Positions 23,500-31,234 of a stretch of DNA of 64,000 nt are shown one piece after another. The notes under the pieces were generated by a model that saw only the letters and a program-made list of their open reading frames with translations, did not search any database and was not told the DNA's origin. Position numbers and translations under genes: made by a program. Where the stretch lies: positions 174,962-238,961 of the forward strand of contig NZ_RRCO01000004.1 of the NCBI RefSeq assembly GCF_003862475.1, given 5' to 3'. Positions within the stretch are counted from its first letter, which is position 1. Each line of letters starts with the position of its first letter. This DNA comes from Lachnoanaerobaculum gingivalis (GTDB lineage: Bacteria; Bacillota; Clostridia; Lachnospirales; Lachnospiraceae).

Positions 23500-24117
23500 A
23501 TGAAAGATATCAGACCGGATTTTAAAGATATAAAATCATTTGAAGAATTTAACAGATATTATTGGTATCGAGAAGAACTTTCACAAATTTGTAAATATCT
23601 TGGGCTGGAATATAGATGCACAAAGCAAGAACTGAACTTAATTATAGAACAATTTTTTAAGGGAAATAGAGTGGAAAAATCTATAAGGAAAGTAAACAAA
23701 AATCAAACTGAATCGATAAATTTAAATACGCCATTGCTTGAATGTGGATTTTCCTTTAACCAAAAATTTAGAGATTATTTTTCTGCTGTAACAGGTGTTA
23801 ATCCATTTAAATTTAATGCTGATATGGCAACAGCTTGGAGGAAAGTAAAAGCCGAAAATGATTTAAGCTTTACAATACAAGATATGCTGAAAGTATATTA
23901 TGGTGAATCAGATTACGCTAAGTATGATAATTCAGCTTGTCAATGGAATCAGTTCCTAAAAGATTTTTGTTTAGATGAATGTAGCAATAATTATTCTGAT
24001 AAGTTAAAAGCTGCAGCTACCCTTTGGAAAGAAGTTAGAGACTCAAAAAATGAAAAAGTTTATTCAAGGGAACTTTTAAAAAAATATGAAGACAAAATAG
24101 AGGAGTACTTAAAGTAA
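23500..24117 (+). CDS. SAP-domain protein (DUF6434-like), copy 2
   Basis: A 205-residue paralogue of the gene at 2,107, with the same N-terminal SAP-like helices (SQICKYLGLEYRCTKQELN) and TPLLECGFSFNQKFRDYF block. Differences are mostly conservative and scattered, which suggests both copies are under protein-level constraint. ATG 23,500 was taken for consistency with copy 1; ATG 23,497 is adjacent. Between GNAT copy 5 and lipoprotein copy 2. Confidence 0.7.
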   Translation: MKDIRPDFKDIKSFEEFNRYYWYREELSQICKYLGLEYRCTKQELNLIIEQFFKGNRVEKSIRKVNKNQTESINLNTPLLECGFSFNQKFRDYFSAVTGVNPFKFNADMATAWRKVKAENDLSFTIQDMLKVYYGESDYAKYDNSACQWNQFLKDFCLDECSNNYSDKLKAAATLWKEVRDSKNEKVYSRELLKKYEDKIEEYLK

Positions 24118-24161
24118 ATAAATCTGATTTTAAGAGTTTGAAAGGGGGTATACAGACATTG

Positions 24162-25121
24162 ATGAATTTTATGAAGAGAAATAAATTTTATTTACTGCTT
24201 ATTATGATGGCTTGCATATGCTGGGGTTGTAAGAGTAAAAATATGAATACCGTCACAAATGAGGAAGCAGAAAGCACAATTGTTGAAAATAGTAATGATA
24301 CAAAAACAAATGATAATGAGAGCAAGGAAGAAAACACTGAGGAAAGTACCGTACAGCTTTCAGATTTTATAAATCCCGAAGGGAATACAGTTTTTACCCG
24401 TTTTATCACTCCAAAGGGATATAAAAGGGCGGAAGCGGCTGAGGGAAGCTTTGCAGATTTTATAGGTAATTATCCGCTTGAGCCTGACGGTACTCCTGTT
24501 TATTACTTTGACAAAAGAGAAAAAGGCGGAGAAGGTCACGTCGCAGTATTTTCTATGGAAGTGGCGGAAGAAGACTTGCAGCAGTGTGCAGACAGTATTA
24601 TGAGAATATATGCTGAATATCTGTATAAGAGCGGTAGACATGATAAAATCAGTTTTCATTTTGTAGACGGCTTTGTATGCGATTATAATCACTGGAAACA
24701 GGGGTATAGAGTGAAGTTTTCGAATGATAAGCCATATTGGGAGAAGGTTGCAGATTCCGATGATAGTGAGGAAACTTTCAAAAAATATTTGCGTATTGTT
24801 TTTTCTTATTCGTCCACTCTGTCTATGGAAAATGAATCAACACCTGTATATATATCAGAGCTTAAAGTAGGAGATATTTTTATAAAGGGTGGAAGTCCGG
24901 GACATGTGGTGATGGTAGCAGATATCTGTGAAAATGAAGCCGGAGAAAAGGCGTTTTTACTTGCACAGGGATTTATGCCTGCTCAAAGCTTTCATATAAT
25001 TAAAAATCCTGCTCACAGTGAGGACCCATGGTATTATGAAAGTGAGATAAGATATCCATTTATAACACAGAGCTATACATTTGATGAAGGCAGCCTTAAG
25101 AGGCTTAATTATTTAGATTAG
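24162..25121 (+). CDS. DUF4846 lipoprotein, copy 2
   Basis: Second copy of the secreted lipoprotein (signal region ending CICWGC, acidic linker, DUF4846 domain with EEDLQQCADSIMRIYAEYLY and GSPGHVVMVADICEN). The domain differs from copy 1 mainly in a middle loop (KVADSDDSEE versus QSTNPDSGEE) and keeps all the conserved histidine and tryptophan positions. ATG 24,162, thirteen bases after AAAGGGGG; a TTG at 24,159 is an alternative. Last gene of the accessory array before the restriction island. Confidence 0.8.
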   Translation: MNFMKRNKFYLLLIMMACICWGCKSKNMNTVTNEEAESTIVENSNDTKTNDNESKEENTEESTVQLSDFINPEGNTVFTRFITPKGYKRAEAAEGSFADFIGNYPLEPDGTPVYYFDKREKGGEGHVAVFSMEVAEEDLQQCADSIMRIYAEYLYKSGRHDKISFHFVDGFVCDYNHWKQGYRVKFSNDKPYWEKVADSDDSEETFKKYLRIVFSYSSTLSMENESTPVYISELKVGDIFIKGGSPGHVVMVADICENEAGEKAFLLAQGFMPAQSFHIIKNPAHSEDPWYYESEIRYPFITQSYTFDEGSLKRLNYLD

Positions 25122-25208
25122 CAGTAAGTGAGGGTAAAAGCATTACATACTAATTATATAGTATATGTCTATTTCAATGTGAAATAAGTATTTTCAAATA
25201 GCAAATTT

Positions 25209-25241
25209 AAAAAGGTCGAAGTAGACTATATCTGCCTTTTT
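25209..25241 (+). terminator. Probable terminator after the lipoprotein gene
   Basis: AAAAAGG (25,209-25,215) with CCTTTTT (25,235-25,241), A+T-rich 7-bp outer stem ending in a T-run, 19-base loop. Marks the boundary between the cassette-like region and the restriction island. Further right, GTATAC at 25,258-25,263 and 25,271-25,276 flank ATGTATA, a possible operator dyad before hsdM. Confidence 0.5.
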
Positions 25242-25364
25242 GAATGTCTAGGAGTTTGTATACATGTATAGTATACTCTATTTTAATTTTTAAGAATATG
25301 GTAAGATAGATTGATTAAGGGTTTAAATAATATTATAGAATTTAAATAGGATGGAGAATAAATA

Positions 25365-26897
25365 ATGGCCGGAAAAAATAATACAAATATAGGTTTTGAA
25401 AAGCAAATTTGGGATGCCGCTTGCGTTCTGTGGGGACATATACCTGCAGCAGAATATAGGAAGGTTATTGTAGGTCTTATTTTTCTTCGCTATATATCAA
25501 GTGCGTTTGAAAGACGTTATGATGAATTGGTAAAAGAAGGTGATGGATTTGAAAATGATAGAGATGCATATGCAGAAGAAAATATTTTCTTTGTGCCTGA
25601 GGAAGCTCGTTGGAGTAAAATTGCATCTGAAGCTCATACACCTGAAATCGGTACAGTAATTGATGATGCTATGAGAGCCATTGAAAAAGAGAATACGACA
25701 CTTAAGAATGTTTTACCTAAAAACTATGCTAATCCTGATTTGGATAAAAGAGTACTTGGAGAAGTTGTAGATTTATTTACGAATGAAGTGAAAATGGACG
25801 GGACAGAGGCAAGTAAAGATTTACTGGGCAGGACATATGAATATTGTATTGCTCAGTTTGCAGCATATGAGGGGACAAAGGGAGGAGAGTTTTATACACC
25901 TTCAAGTATTGTAAAAACAATTGTGGCTATACTGAAGCCATTTGATAATTGCCGAGTATATGATCCCTGTATGGGAAGTGGTGGCATGTTTGTGCAGAGT
26001 GAAAAGTTTGTACAGGCTCACAGTGATAACAGGGGAAATATTTCTGTTTATGGACAGGAATCAAATGCAGATACATGGAAGATGGCAAAAATGAACATGG
26101 CGATAAGAGGAATTGATGCAAACTTCGGTGCTTACCACGCAGATACATTTTTCAACGATCTTCATAAGACTTTAAAGTCGGATTTTATTATGGCAAATCC
26201 ACCGTTTAATCTTTCAAATTGGGGTGCAGAAAAATTAAAAGATGATGTCAGATGGAAATATGGAATGCCACCGGCAGGAAATGCAAACTATGCCTGGATA
26301 CAGCATATGATTCATCATTTAGCACCGAACGGTAAAATAGGATTAGTACTTGCCAATGGCGCATTATCATCTCAAACTTCAGGAGAGGGAGAAATAAGAA
26401 AGAGAATCATAGAAGATGATTTAGTTGAAGGTATTGTAGCTTTACCTACACAGCTTTTTTATAGTGTAACTATTCCTGTAACATTGTGGTTTATTACTAA
26501 GAATAAAAAGCAAAAAGGAAAGACTCTATTTATTGATGCCAGAAAAATGGGTTATATGGTTGATAGAAAACATAGAGACTTCACAGAAGGAATACAGGAA
26601 GACGGAAGCCTGGGAGATATTGATTTATTAGCAAAAACATTTGAAGATTTTCAAAATGGAATATTGGAAGAGAAAAAAGGATTTTCGGCTATTGCTACAA
26701 TAAAAGATATAGCAAAGCATGACTATATCTTAACTCCAGGTCGATATGTGGGGATTGAAGAACAGGAAGATGACGGAGAGCCTTTTGAAGAAAAGATGAC
26801 AAGGCTGACCTCAGAGCTGTCAGATATGTTTAAAAAGTCTCATGAGTTGGAAGAGGAAATTCGTAAGAAACTGGGGGCGATTGGGTATGAAGTGTAA
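25365..26897 (+). CDS. hsdM: Type I restriction-modification methyltransferase subunit HsdM
   Basis: A 510-residue N6-adenine methyltransferase subunit; forms the M2S1 methylase and, with HsdR, the full type I enzyme. The helical HsdM_N domain occupies about residues 10-150. The SAM-binding motif I DPCMGSGGMF lies at 200-209 and the catalytic motif IV NPPF at 278-281. Length and motifs are complete. ATG 25,365 after GGATGGAG. Overlaps hsdS by 11 bases, the normal arrangement for M-S coupling. Confidence 0.95.
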   Translation: MAGKNNTNIGFEKQIWDAACVLWGHIPAAEYRKVIVGLIFLRYISSAFERRYDELVKEGDGFENDRDAYAEENIFFVPEEARWSKIASEAHTPEIGTVIDDAMRAIEKENTTLKNVLPKNYANPDLDKRVLGEVVDLFTNEVKMDGTEASKDLLGRTYEYCIAQFAAYEGTKGGEFYTPSSIVKTIVAILKPFDNCRVYDPCMGSGGMFVQSEKFVQAHSDNRGNISVYGQESNADTWKMAKMNMAIRGIDANFGAYHADTFFNDLHKTLKSDFIMANPPFNLSNWGAEKLKDDVRWKYGMPPAGNANYAWIQHMIHHLAPNGKIGLVLANGALSSQTSGEGEIRKRIIEDDLVEGIVALPTQLFYSVTIPVTLWFITKNKKQKGKTLFIDARKMGYMVDRKHRDFTEGIQEDGSLGDIDLLAKTFEDFQNGILEEKKGFSAIATIKDIAKHDYILTPGRYVGIEEQEDDGEPFEEKMTRLTSELSDMFKKSHELEEEIRKKLGAIGYEV

Positions 26898-27996
26898 GTG
26901 GCAAATAAAGAAGTTGTCAGAGATTGTAGATTTTAATCCTCGTGAGTCATTGCCAAAAGGAAGAATTGCTAAAAAGATTGGAATGGATAAATTACAACCG
27001 TTTTGCAGAGATATTATGTCATATGAAAATGAACCGTTTACAAGTGGGACTAAATTCCGTAATGGCGATACTATTATGGCAAGAATAACTCCTTGCTTAG
27101 AAAATGGGAAAATTGCCAAAGTTGATATTCTTGATGAAGGTGAAATTGGGTTTGGTTCTACAGAATATATCGTTTTTCGTGCAAAAGAAGGAATAGATAC
27201 AGATTACCTGTATTATTTAGTATGTAGCTCAATTGTAAGAGAGCCGGCAATTAAATCAATGGTTGGTTCATCGGGTAGGCAACGAGTACAAACAGATGTA
27301 TTAATGAATTTAGATATTAAAGTTCCTTCCGTTGAAGAACAAAAAGTAATAAGTGGAATTTTAAGAGATTTGGATGATAAAATAAAACTTAACAATACAA
27401 TAAACAATAATTTAGAGCAGCAAGCTCAAGATATATTTGATAATATGTTTCCTGACATTTCAAACGGTTCTCATACCATTGGCGAGTATATTTCGCCAAA
27501 GCGTGGTAAAGGTTTGCTTTCTAAAAATGCCATTTATGGTAGTGTTCCTGTAATTGCCGGCGGATTAGAGCCTTCAACCTATCACAATGTAGCTAATACT
27601 CAATCGCCTGTTCTTGCAATTTCGGCGTCAGGTGCTAATGCAGGTTATGTAAGCCTATGGAATATTCCCATTTGGTCGTCTGACTCATCATTTATTGATA
27701 GCTCAATGACAGATGATGTTTATTTTTGGTATGTGCTTCTAAAGAAACGACAAAAAGAGATATTTGACGCACAAACAGGTTCGGCTCAACCGCATATTTA
27801 CCCTCAACACATTGCTTCTATGTCAATTACAGGTTTAGATATTGAAAAAGTACATAGCTATACTTTAATTACTACACCAATTTTTGAAATGATAGGACAT
27901 TACAAAGAGGAAAAAACAATATTAGCTTCAACCCGTGATGCATTATTACCCAAACTTATGTCTGGCGAACTTGATGTCTCCAACATCGAAATCTAG
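26887..27996 (+). CDS. hsdS: Type I specificity subunit HsdS, expressed copy
   Basis: A 369-residue specificity subunit with two target recognition domains (TRD), each reading one half of a bipartite DNA site. TRD1 spans about residues 1-145, then the conserved helical spacer EEQKVISGILRDLDDKIKLN with INNNLEQQ (172-179), TRD2 about 195-335 and a terminal helix DALLPKLMSGELDVSN. It starts at ATG 26,887 inside the hsdM end. The central spacer DNA (27,401-27,423) is one end of an inverted repeat whose partner lies in the reversed hsdS piece at 31,212-31,234, so TRD2 can be exchanged in frame. Confidence 0.93.
   Translation: MKCKWQIKKLSEIVDFNPRESLPKGRIAKKIGMDKLQPFCRDIMSYENEPFTSGTKFRNGDTIMARITPCLENGKIAKVDILDEGEIGFGSTEYIVFRAKEGIDTDYLYYLVCSSIVREPAIKSMVGSSGRQRVQTDVLMNLDIKVPSVEEQKVISGILRDLDDKIKLNNTINNNLEQQAQDIFDNMFPDISNGSHTIGEYISPKRGKGLLSKNAIYGSVPVIAGGLEPSTYHNVANTQSPVLAISASGANAGYVSLWNIPIWSSDSSFIDSSMTDDVYFWYVLLKKRQKEIFDAQTGSAQPHIYPQHIASMSITGLDIEKVHSYTLITTPIFEMIGHYKEEKTILASTRDALLPKLMSGELDVSNIEI
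27401..27423 (+). repeat. hsdS recombination repeat S1 (23 bp, forward)
   Basis: A 23-bp sequence beginning TAAACAATAATTTA and ending GAGCAGCAA, in the central helix codons of hsdS. A perfect inverted copy is at 31,212-31,234, and shorter copies are at 28,003-28,015 (inverted, 13 bp) and 30,347-30,360 (forward, 14 bp). The inferred crossover site for the nearby tyrosine recombinase. Confidence 0.75.
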
Positions 27997-28002
27997 GCTA
28001 CC

Positions 28003-28094
28003 AAATTATTGTTTACCAGCTATTCAGAATCAAAACTATCTTATTGCCCTACGGTCAATAAGCATCGCAAGTCTGCGACTTGCTCAATTACTGT
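28003..28094 (+). repeat. 92-bp direct repeat, left copy, with inverted site S2
   Basis: Starts with AAATTATTGTTTA, the reverse of the S1 core, and continues for 92 bases with five mismatches to 31,222-31,313. Contains the hairpin GCAAGTC-TGC-GACTTGC (28,067-28,083). It lies just behind the hsdS stop codon. Together with the right copy it frames the 3.2-kb segment holding fic, the recombinase and both extra hsdS pieces. Confidence 0.8.
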
Positions 28095-28134
28095 ATATCA
28101 TAACTATCATAAAAATATAGAAAGGGAAGTTGCT

Positions 28135-28740
28135 ATGACATTAGAGAATAAACTTGGCATTACTGATTCGATAGAATTAGCTAAGGCTGAAGAAAAAATC
28201 AGTAAAAAAAGAGCAATAGAACTCTTTGAAAGCGGATATTTGGATAATCTTGAACATGGAACTTTTAAATCACTAGCTGAAATACACAAATATTTATTTG
28301 ATCAGATTTATGATTTCGCCGGACAAATAAGAACTGTTAATATTGCAAAAGGTAATTTCCGTTTTGCTCCGCTTATGTATTTGAGAGCATCTCTTGAAAA
28401 TATCGAAAAAATGCCACAGTCAACATATGATGAAATTATAGAAAAATATGTAGAAATGAATGTTGCACACCCTTTTCGTGAGGGAAATGGCAGAAGTACA
28501 AGAATTTGGCTTGATTTGATTTTGAAAAAAGAGTTAGGTAAAGTTGTTGATTGGAGTCTTGTAGATAAGGAGGATTACCTTTCTGCTATGGAACGCAGTC
28601 CAGTTAAAACTATTGAAATCAAATATATATTAAAGCAAGCACTGACAGAAAAAATCAATGACCGTGAGATTTATATGAAAGGTATTGATCACAGCTATTA
28701 TTACGAAGACTATTTTACATTTAAGACAAGTGATTTGTAA
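28135..28740 (+). CDS. fic: Fic family protein, class III-like (own inhibitory helix)
   Basis: A 201-residue Fic-domain enzyme; such proteins transfer AMP or related groups from nucleotides onto hydroxyl side chains of target proteins. The catalytic motif HPFREGNGR is at residues 112-120. The C-terminal segment GIDHSYYYED carries S187-x3-E191, matching the (S/T)xxxE(G/N) auto-inhibitory helix of class III Fic proteins such as that of Neisseria meningitidis, with D for the last position. No separate antitoxin gene is visible. ATG 28,135 after GAAAGGGAAG; the longer open frame upstream only translates the direct repeat. It sits between hsdS and the recombinase. Confidence 0.88.
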   Translation: MTLENKLGITDSIELAKAEEKISKKRAIELFESGYLDNLEHGTFKSLAEIHKYLFDQIYDFAGQIRTVNIAKGNFRFAPLMYLRASLENIEKMPQSTYDEIIEKYVEMNVAHPFREGNGRSTRIWLDLILKKELGKVVDWSLVDKEDYLSAMERSPVKTIEIKYILKQALTEKINDREIYMKGIDHSYYYEDYFTFKTSDL

Positions 28741-28822
28741 CTAAAAACTTCTATCAGCGGCAGAAGTCAATTTAAAGAACAGCCGTTGCTTGTCAGTTCT
28801 CAATAAAAAAGGAGAAATGACG

Positions 28823-29806
28823 ATGAAACAAAACTTAATAAATGATATTGTTCAAGGTATGTTGCCATATTTGAACAACGCACAAAACGAAAAGTTGCAG
28901 GAGGTTTTGCAATATGTCTTTGCAGACTATGAGCTAACAGAAAAGCAAAAACAGGGAAAAACTTCAAAGCAAAACTTTGTAGAACTGTTCTTATCGGCAA
29001 AACGCATAGAGGGTTGTTCAGAAAAGTCTCTTAAATACTACAAGGCTACGATTGAAGCTATGCTTGATGAACTACAAAAAGATGTCAAACATATAGTTAC
29101 AGACGACATTAGGGGATACCTGACAGAATATCAGGAAAAGAAAAAATCAAGTAAAGTTACAATAGACAATATACGCCGTATTCTTTCAAGTTTCTTTGCT
29201 TGGTTGGAGGATGAGGACTACATACTGAAAAGTCCGGTACGACGTATACATAAAGTTAAAACCGGCACAAACATAAAAGAGACCTATTCTGATGAAGCTT
29301 TAGAACTTATGCGTGATAATTGCACAGAACTAAGAGATTTAGCAATAATAGATATTCTTGCATCAACCGGTATGCGTGTAGGTGAAATGGTGTTGCTTAA
29401 CAGAAATGATATTGATTTCAACGAGAGAGAATGTATTGTGTTTGGCAAAGGCAGTAAAGAGAGAGTTGTTTATTTTGATGCAAGAACAAAGATTCACTTG
29501 CAGAATTATCTTAACAGTAGAATAGATGATAACCCGGCTCTGTTTGTATCATTGAAAGAGCCTCATAAAAGGCTGGAAATAGGTGGAGTTGAAGTAAGAT
29601 TAAGGGAATATGGGAAGAAATTAGGGTTGCAAAAGGTACATCCGCACAAATTCAGGCGCACACTCGCAACTATGGCGATAGATAAAGGAATGCCCATTGA
29701 GCAACTGCAACAGCTTTTAGGGCATAGAAAAATAGACACGACCTTGCAGTATGCAATGGTAAAGCAAAGCAATGTGAAAATTGCGCATAGAAAATATATT
29801 GGATAG
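28823..29806 (+). CDS. Tyrosine recombinase of the hsdS shufflon (XerC-like)
   Basis: A 327-residue integrase-family recombinase. The SAM-like N-terminal DNA-binding domain covers about residues 48-135. The catalytic set is complete: R185 (STGMRVGE), lysine in GKGSKER (209-213), H275 and R278 (HPHKFRRT), H301 (LGHRKI) and Y310 (TTLQY). ATG 28,823, eight bases after GGAG. Recombinases of this kind sit next to hsdS genes in phase-variable type I systems (for example the pneumococcal SpnIII locus) and invert hsdS segments. The nearby inverted repeats are its expected substrates. Confidence 0.9.
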   Translation: MKQNLINDIVQGMLPYLNNAQNEKLQEVLQYVFADYELTEKQKQGKTSKQNFVELFLSAKRIEGCSEKSLKYYKATIEAMLDELQKDVKHIVTDDIRGYLTEYQEKKKSSKVTIDNIRRILSSFFAWLEDEDYILKSPVRRIHKVKTGTNIKETYSDEALELMRDNCTELRDLAIIDILASTGMRVGEMVLLNRNDIDFNERECIVFGKGSKERVVYFDARTKIHLQNYLNSRIDDNPALFVSLKEPHKRLEIGGVEVRLREYGKKLGLQKVHPHKFRRTLATMAIDKGMPIEQLQQLLGHRKIDTTLQYAMVKQSNVKIAHRKYIG

Positions 29807-29814
29807 GGAGGGAA

Positions 29815-30510
29815 ATGGATGTGGCTGTATGGCAGAAAATTAGACTTTGGGAGATAGTTTCGACAAATCAAAGCACGTATTCTCCAAAGGAAGATTGGAA
29901 ATTTGTAAACTACTTAGATACTGGAAATATTACTATGAATCGAGTTGATGAAATACAGTATATCAATAATTTAACGGACAAATTGCCGAGTAGAGCAAGA
30001 AGAAAAGTAAAATTGAATAGTATCATTTACTCAACTGTAAGACCGAATCAGTTGCACTATGGAATTATTAAAGAACAGCCTGATAATTTTTTAGTGTCAA
30101 CAGGATTTGCAGTAATTGATGTTGATTTTGAAAAAGCAGTTCCTTATTATATTTATTATGTTTTGACGCAACAAGCAATTACAGAACATTTACAAGCTAT
30201 CGCGGAACAGAGTGTATCTGCCTATCCTGCTATTAAGCCTTCAGATGTAGAAAATTTAGAACTTCTTCTACCTGATAGAAAAACACAGGAAAAAATTGTA
30301 GATATTCTTAGTTCAATAGATAAGAAAATAGAACAGAATAATGATATAAACAATAATTTATCGACTTATCAGTGCAACGCATGGACAAATGTGAAGCAGA
30401 GTAGGCAGACACCGAAGACAGACGAATGCTTGCATACGGATAGTAAGGTGTCTGACAGAGGTGATAACGCGGAAACTGCGGAGCAGTTTTCTAGTCTATT
30501 AGCGGCTTAG
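29815..30510 (+). CDS. hsdS: HsdS', one-TRD specificity gene piece (forward)
   Basis: Starts at ATG 29,815, eight bases behind the recombinase. Residues 1-150 are one TRD (KIRLWEIVSTNQSTYSPKE to SAYPAIKPSDVENLELLLP) followed by the central helix KTQEKIVDILSSIDKKIEQN and INNNL. At the S3 repeat (30,347-30,360) homology to HsdS stops; the remaining 50 residues are an unrelated, Thr/Ser/Asp-rich tail encoded by a more G+C-rich stretch. Thus a half subunit. Inversion of 30,361-31,211 would replace the tail by the second half now lying in reverse, giving a full-length alternative HsdS. A lone half subunit could also dimerise. Confidence 0.85.
   Translation: MDVAVWQKIRLWEIVSTNQSTYSPKEDWKFVNYLDTGNITMNRVDEIQYINNLTDKLPSRARRKVKLNSIIYSTVRPNQLHYGIIKEQPDNFLVSTGFAVIDVDFEKAVPYYIYYVLTQQAITEHLQAIAEQSVSAYPAIKPSDVENLELLLPDRKTQEKIVDILSSIDKKIEQNNDINNNLSTYQCNAWTNVKQSRQTPKTDECLHTDSKVSDRGDNAETAEQFSSLLAA
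30347..30360 (+). repeat. hsdS recombination repeat S3 (14 bp, forward)
   Basis: TAAACAATAATTTA, same orientation as S1 and opposite to S2 and S4. Marks the exact point where the half hsdS gene loses homology. Confidence 0.7.
30361..30506 (+). other. G+C-richer palindrome-containing insert between two hsdS pieces
   Basis: About 146 bases of clearly different composition between site S3 and the end of the reversed hsdS piece. Contains CAGACACC (30,406-30,413) with GGTGTCTG (30,447-30,454), an inner ATGCTTGCAT, and AAACTGC-GGA-GCAGTTT (30,473-30,489) followed by TTTT, which could act as a terminator. Encodes only the tail of the half HsdS. Confidence 0.5.
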
Positions 30511-31202
30511 AGGTCGATGTCAGAGACATCAATTTCTCCGGACATAAGTTTGGGTAGAAGGGTATCTCGTATAACTCTTAAGCCTTGATTTTCTTCATTG
30601 TTTTTCTCTATTAGCTCAAACATAGGCTTAACTGTTTGGTGAAATTGCTCCAACAAATCGTCAGGAGGTAAAAAAATCGGTAGGCTCTTAAAGTCAGTCT
30701 TATTAAACTTAGGTTGAGCAGAGCCACCTTTAATACCTTGGATTAGCGATTGACCATATAGCCATTTGAACCAAATATAGAGATAGTATTTCAAATTATC
30801 TTGTTCGGAACGAAGCATGATTATATTGTTACCAAGTGTCATTGGCTTTTTTAGTTTTGGACATAAGAATACGCTTCCCACATCGCCAACATTTGAGATA
30901 ATTATTTCTCCTCCGTAAAGTGTTGACTTTGAAAGAAATTTATAAGAATGTTCATCTACAAATACATCAAATGAACCAGATTTTAAGTCGGTATTGCGTA
31001 TAAAGTAAGCATAGTTAGATTCTTGATATAAAGTCACATTAGCTTTTAGCGACGCAAAACTACCGTTTGCAACATAGTCAGTTACAACTATTTGCAACTC
31101 ACCATTTTTAAGTAATCTGAATGTATCAGGTATTAACCCAAACTGTGTTTCAATCAGATTACTTGAAGTATTAACGAAGTCAGTGAACCACTCTTTGAAC
31201 AA
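30507..31202 (-). CDS. hsdS: HsdS'', silent C-terminal half of a specificity gene (reverse)
   Basis: A 231-codon frame on the minus strand encoding one TRD (FGLIPDTFRLLKNGELQI to KTDFKSLPIFLPPDD) and the end helix VIRDTLLPKLMSGEIDVSDI. It has no proper start or ribosome binding site: translated upstream it reads INNNLEQQ-like VNNNLEQQSVLLFKEW through repeat S4 (31,212-31,234). Recombination with S1 or S3 joins it in the correct frame behind a TRD1, producing new specificities. A storage cassette rather than an expressed gene in this orientation. Confidence 0.87.
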   Translation of the reverse strand: MFKEWFTDFVNTSSNLIETQFGLIPDTFRLLKNGELQIVVTDYVANGSFASLKANVTLYQESNYAYFIRNTDLKSGSFDVFVDEHSYKFLSKSTLYGGEIIISNVGDVGSVFLCPKLKKPMTLGNNIIMLRSEQDNLKYYLYIWFKWLYGQSLIQGIKGGSAQPKFNKTDFKSLPIFLPPDDLLEQFHQTVKPMFELIEKNNEENQGLRVIRDTLLPKLMSGEIDVSDIDL

Positions 31203-31211
31203 AAGAACGGA

Positions 31212-31234
31212 TTGCTGCTCTAAATTATTGTTTA
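31212..31234 (-). repeat. hsdS recombination repeat S4 (23 bp, reverse)
   Basis: Perfect inverted copy of S1 (27,401-27,423) at the 5' end of the reversed hsdS half. Inversion between S1 and S4 keeps the reading frame (INNNLEQQ then SVLLFKEW) and would also flip fic, the recombinase and the half gene. Confidence 0.75.

Noticed and set aside
1-25121. Classical integron
   Set aside because: No integron integrase in the window and the boundary elements lack clear RYYYAAC/GTTRRRY core sites; kept only as a hypothesis of a related system.
28009-28134. N-terminal extension of the Fic protein
   Set aside because: It only translates the 92-bp repeat; ATG 28,135 has the ribosome binding site and fits the family N-terminus.
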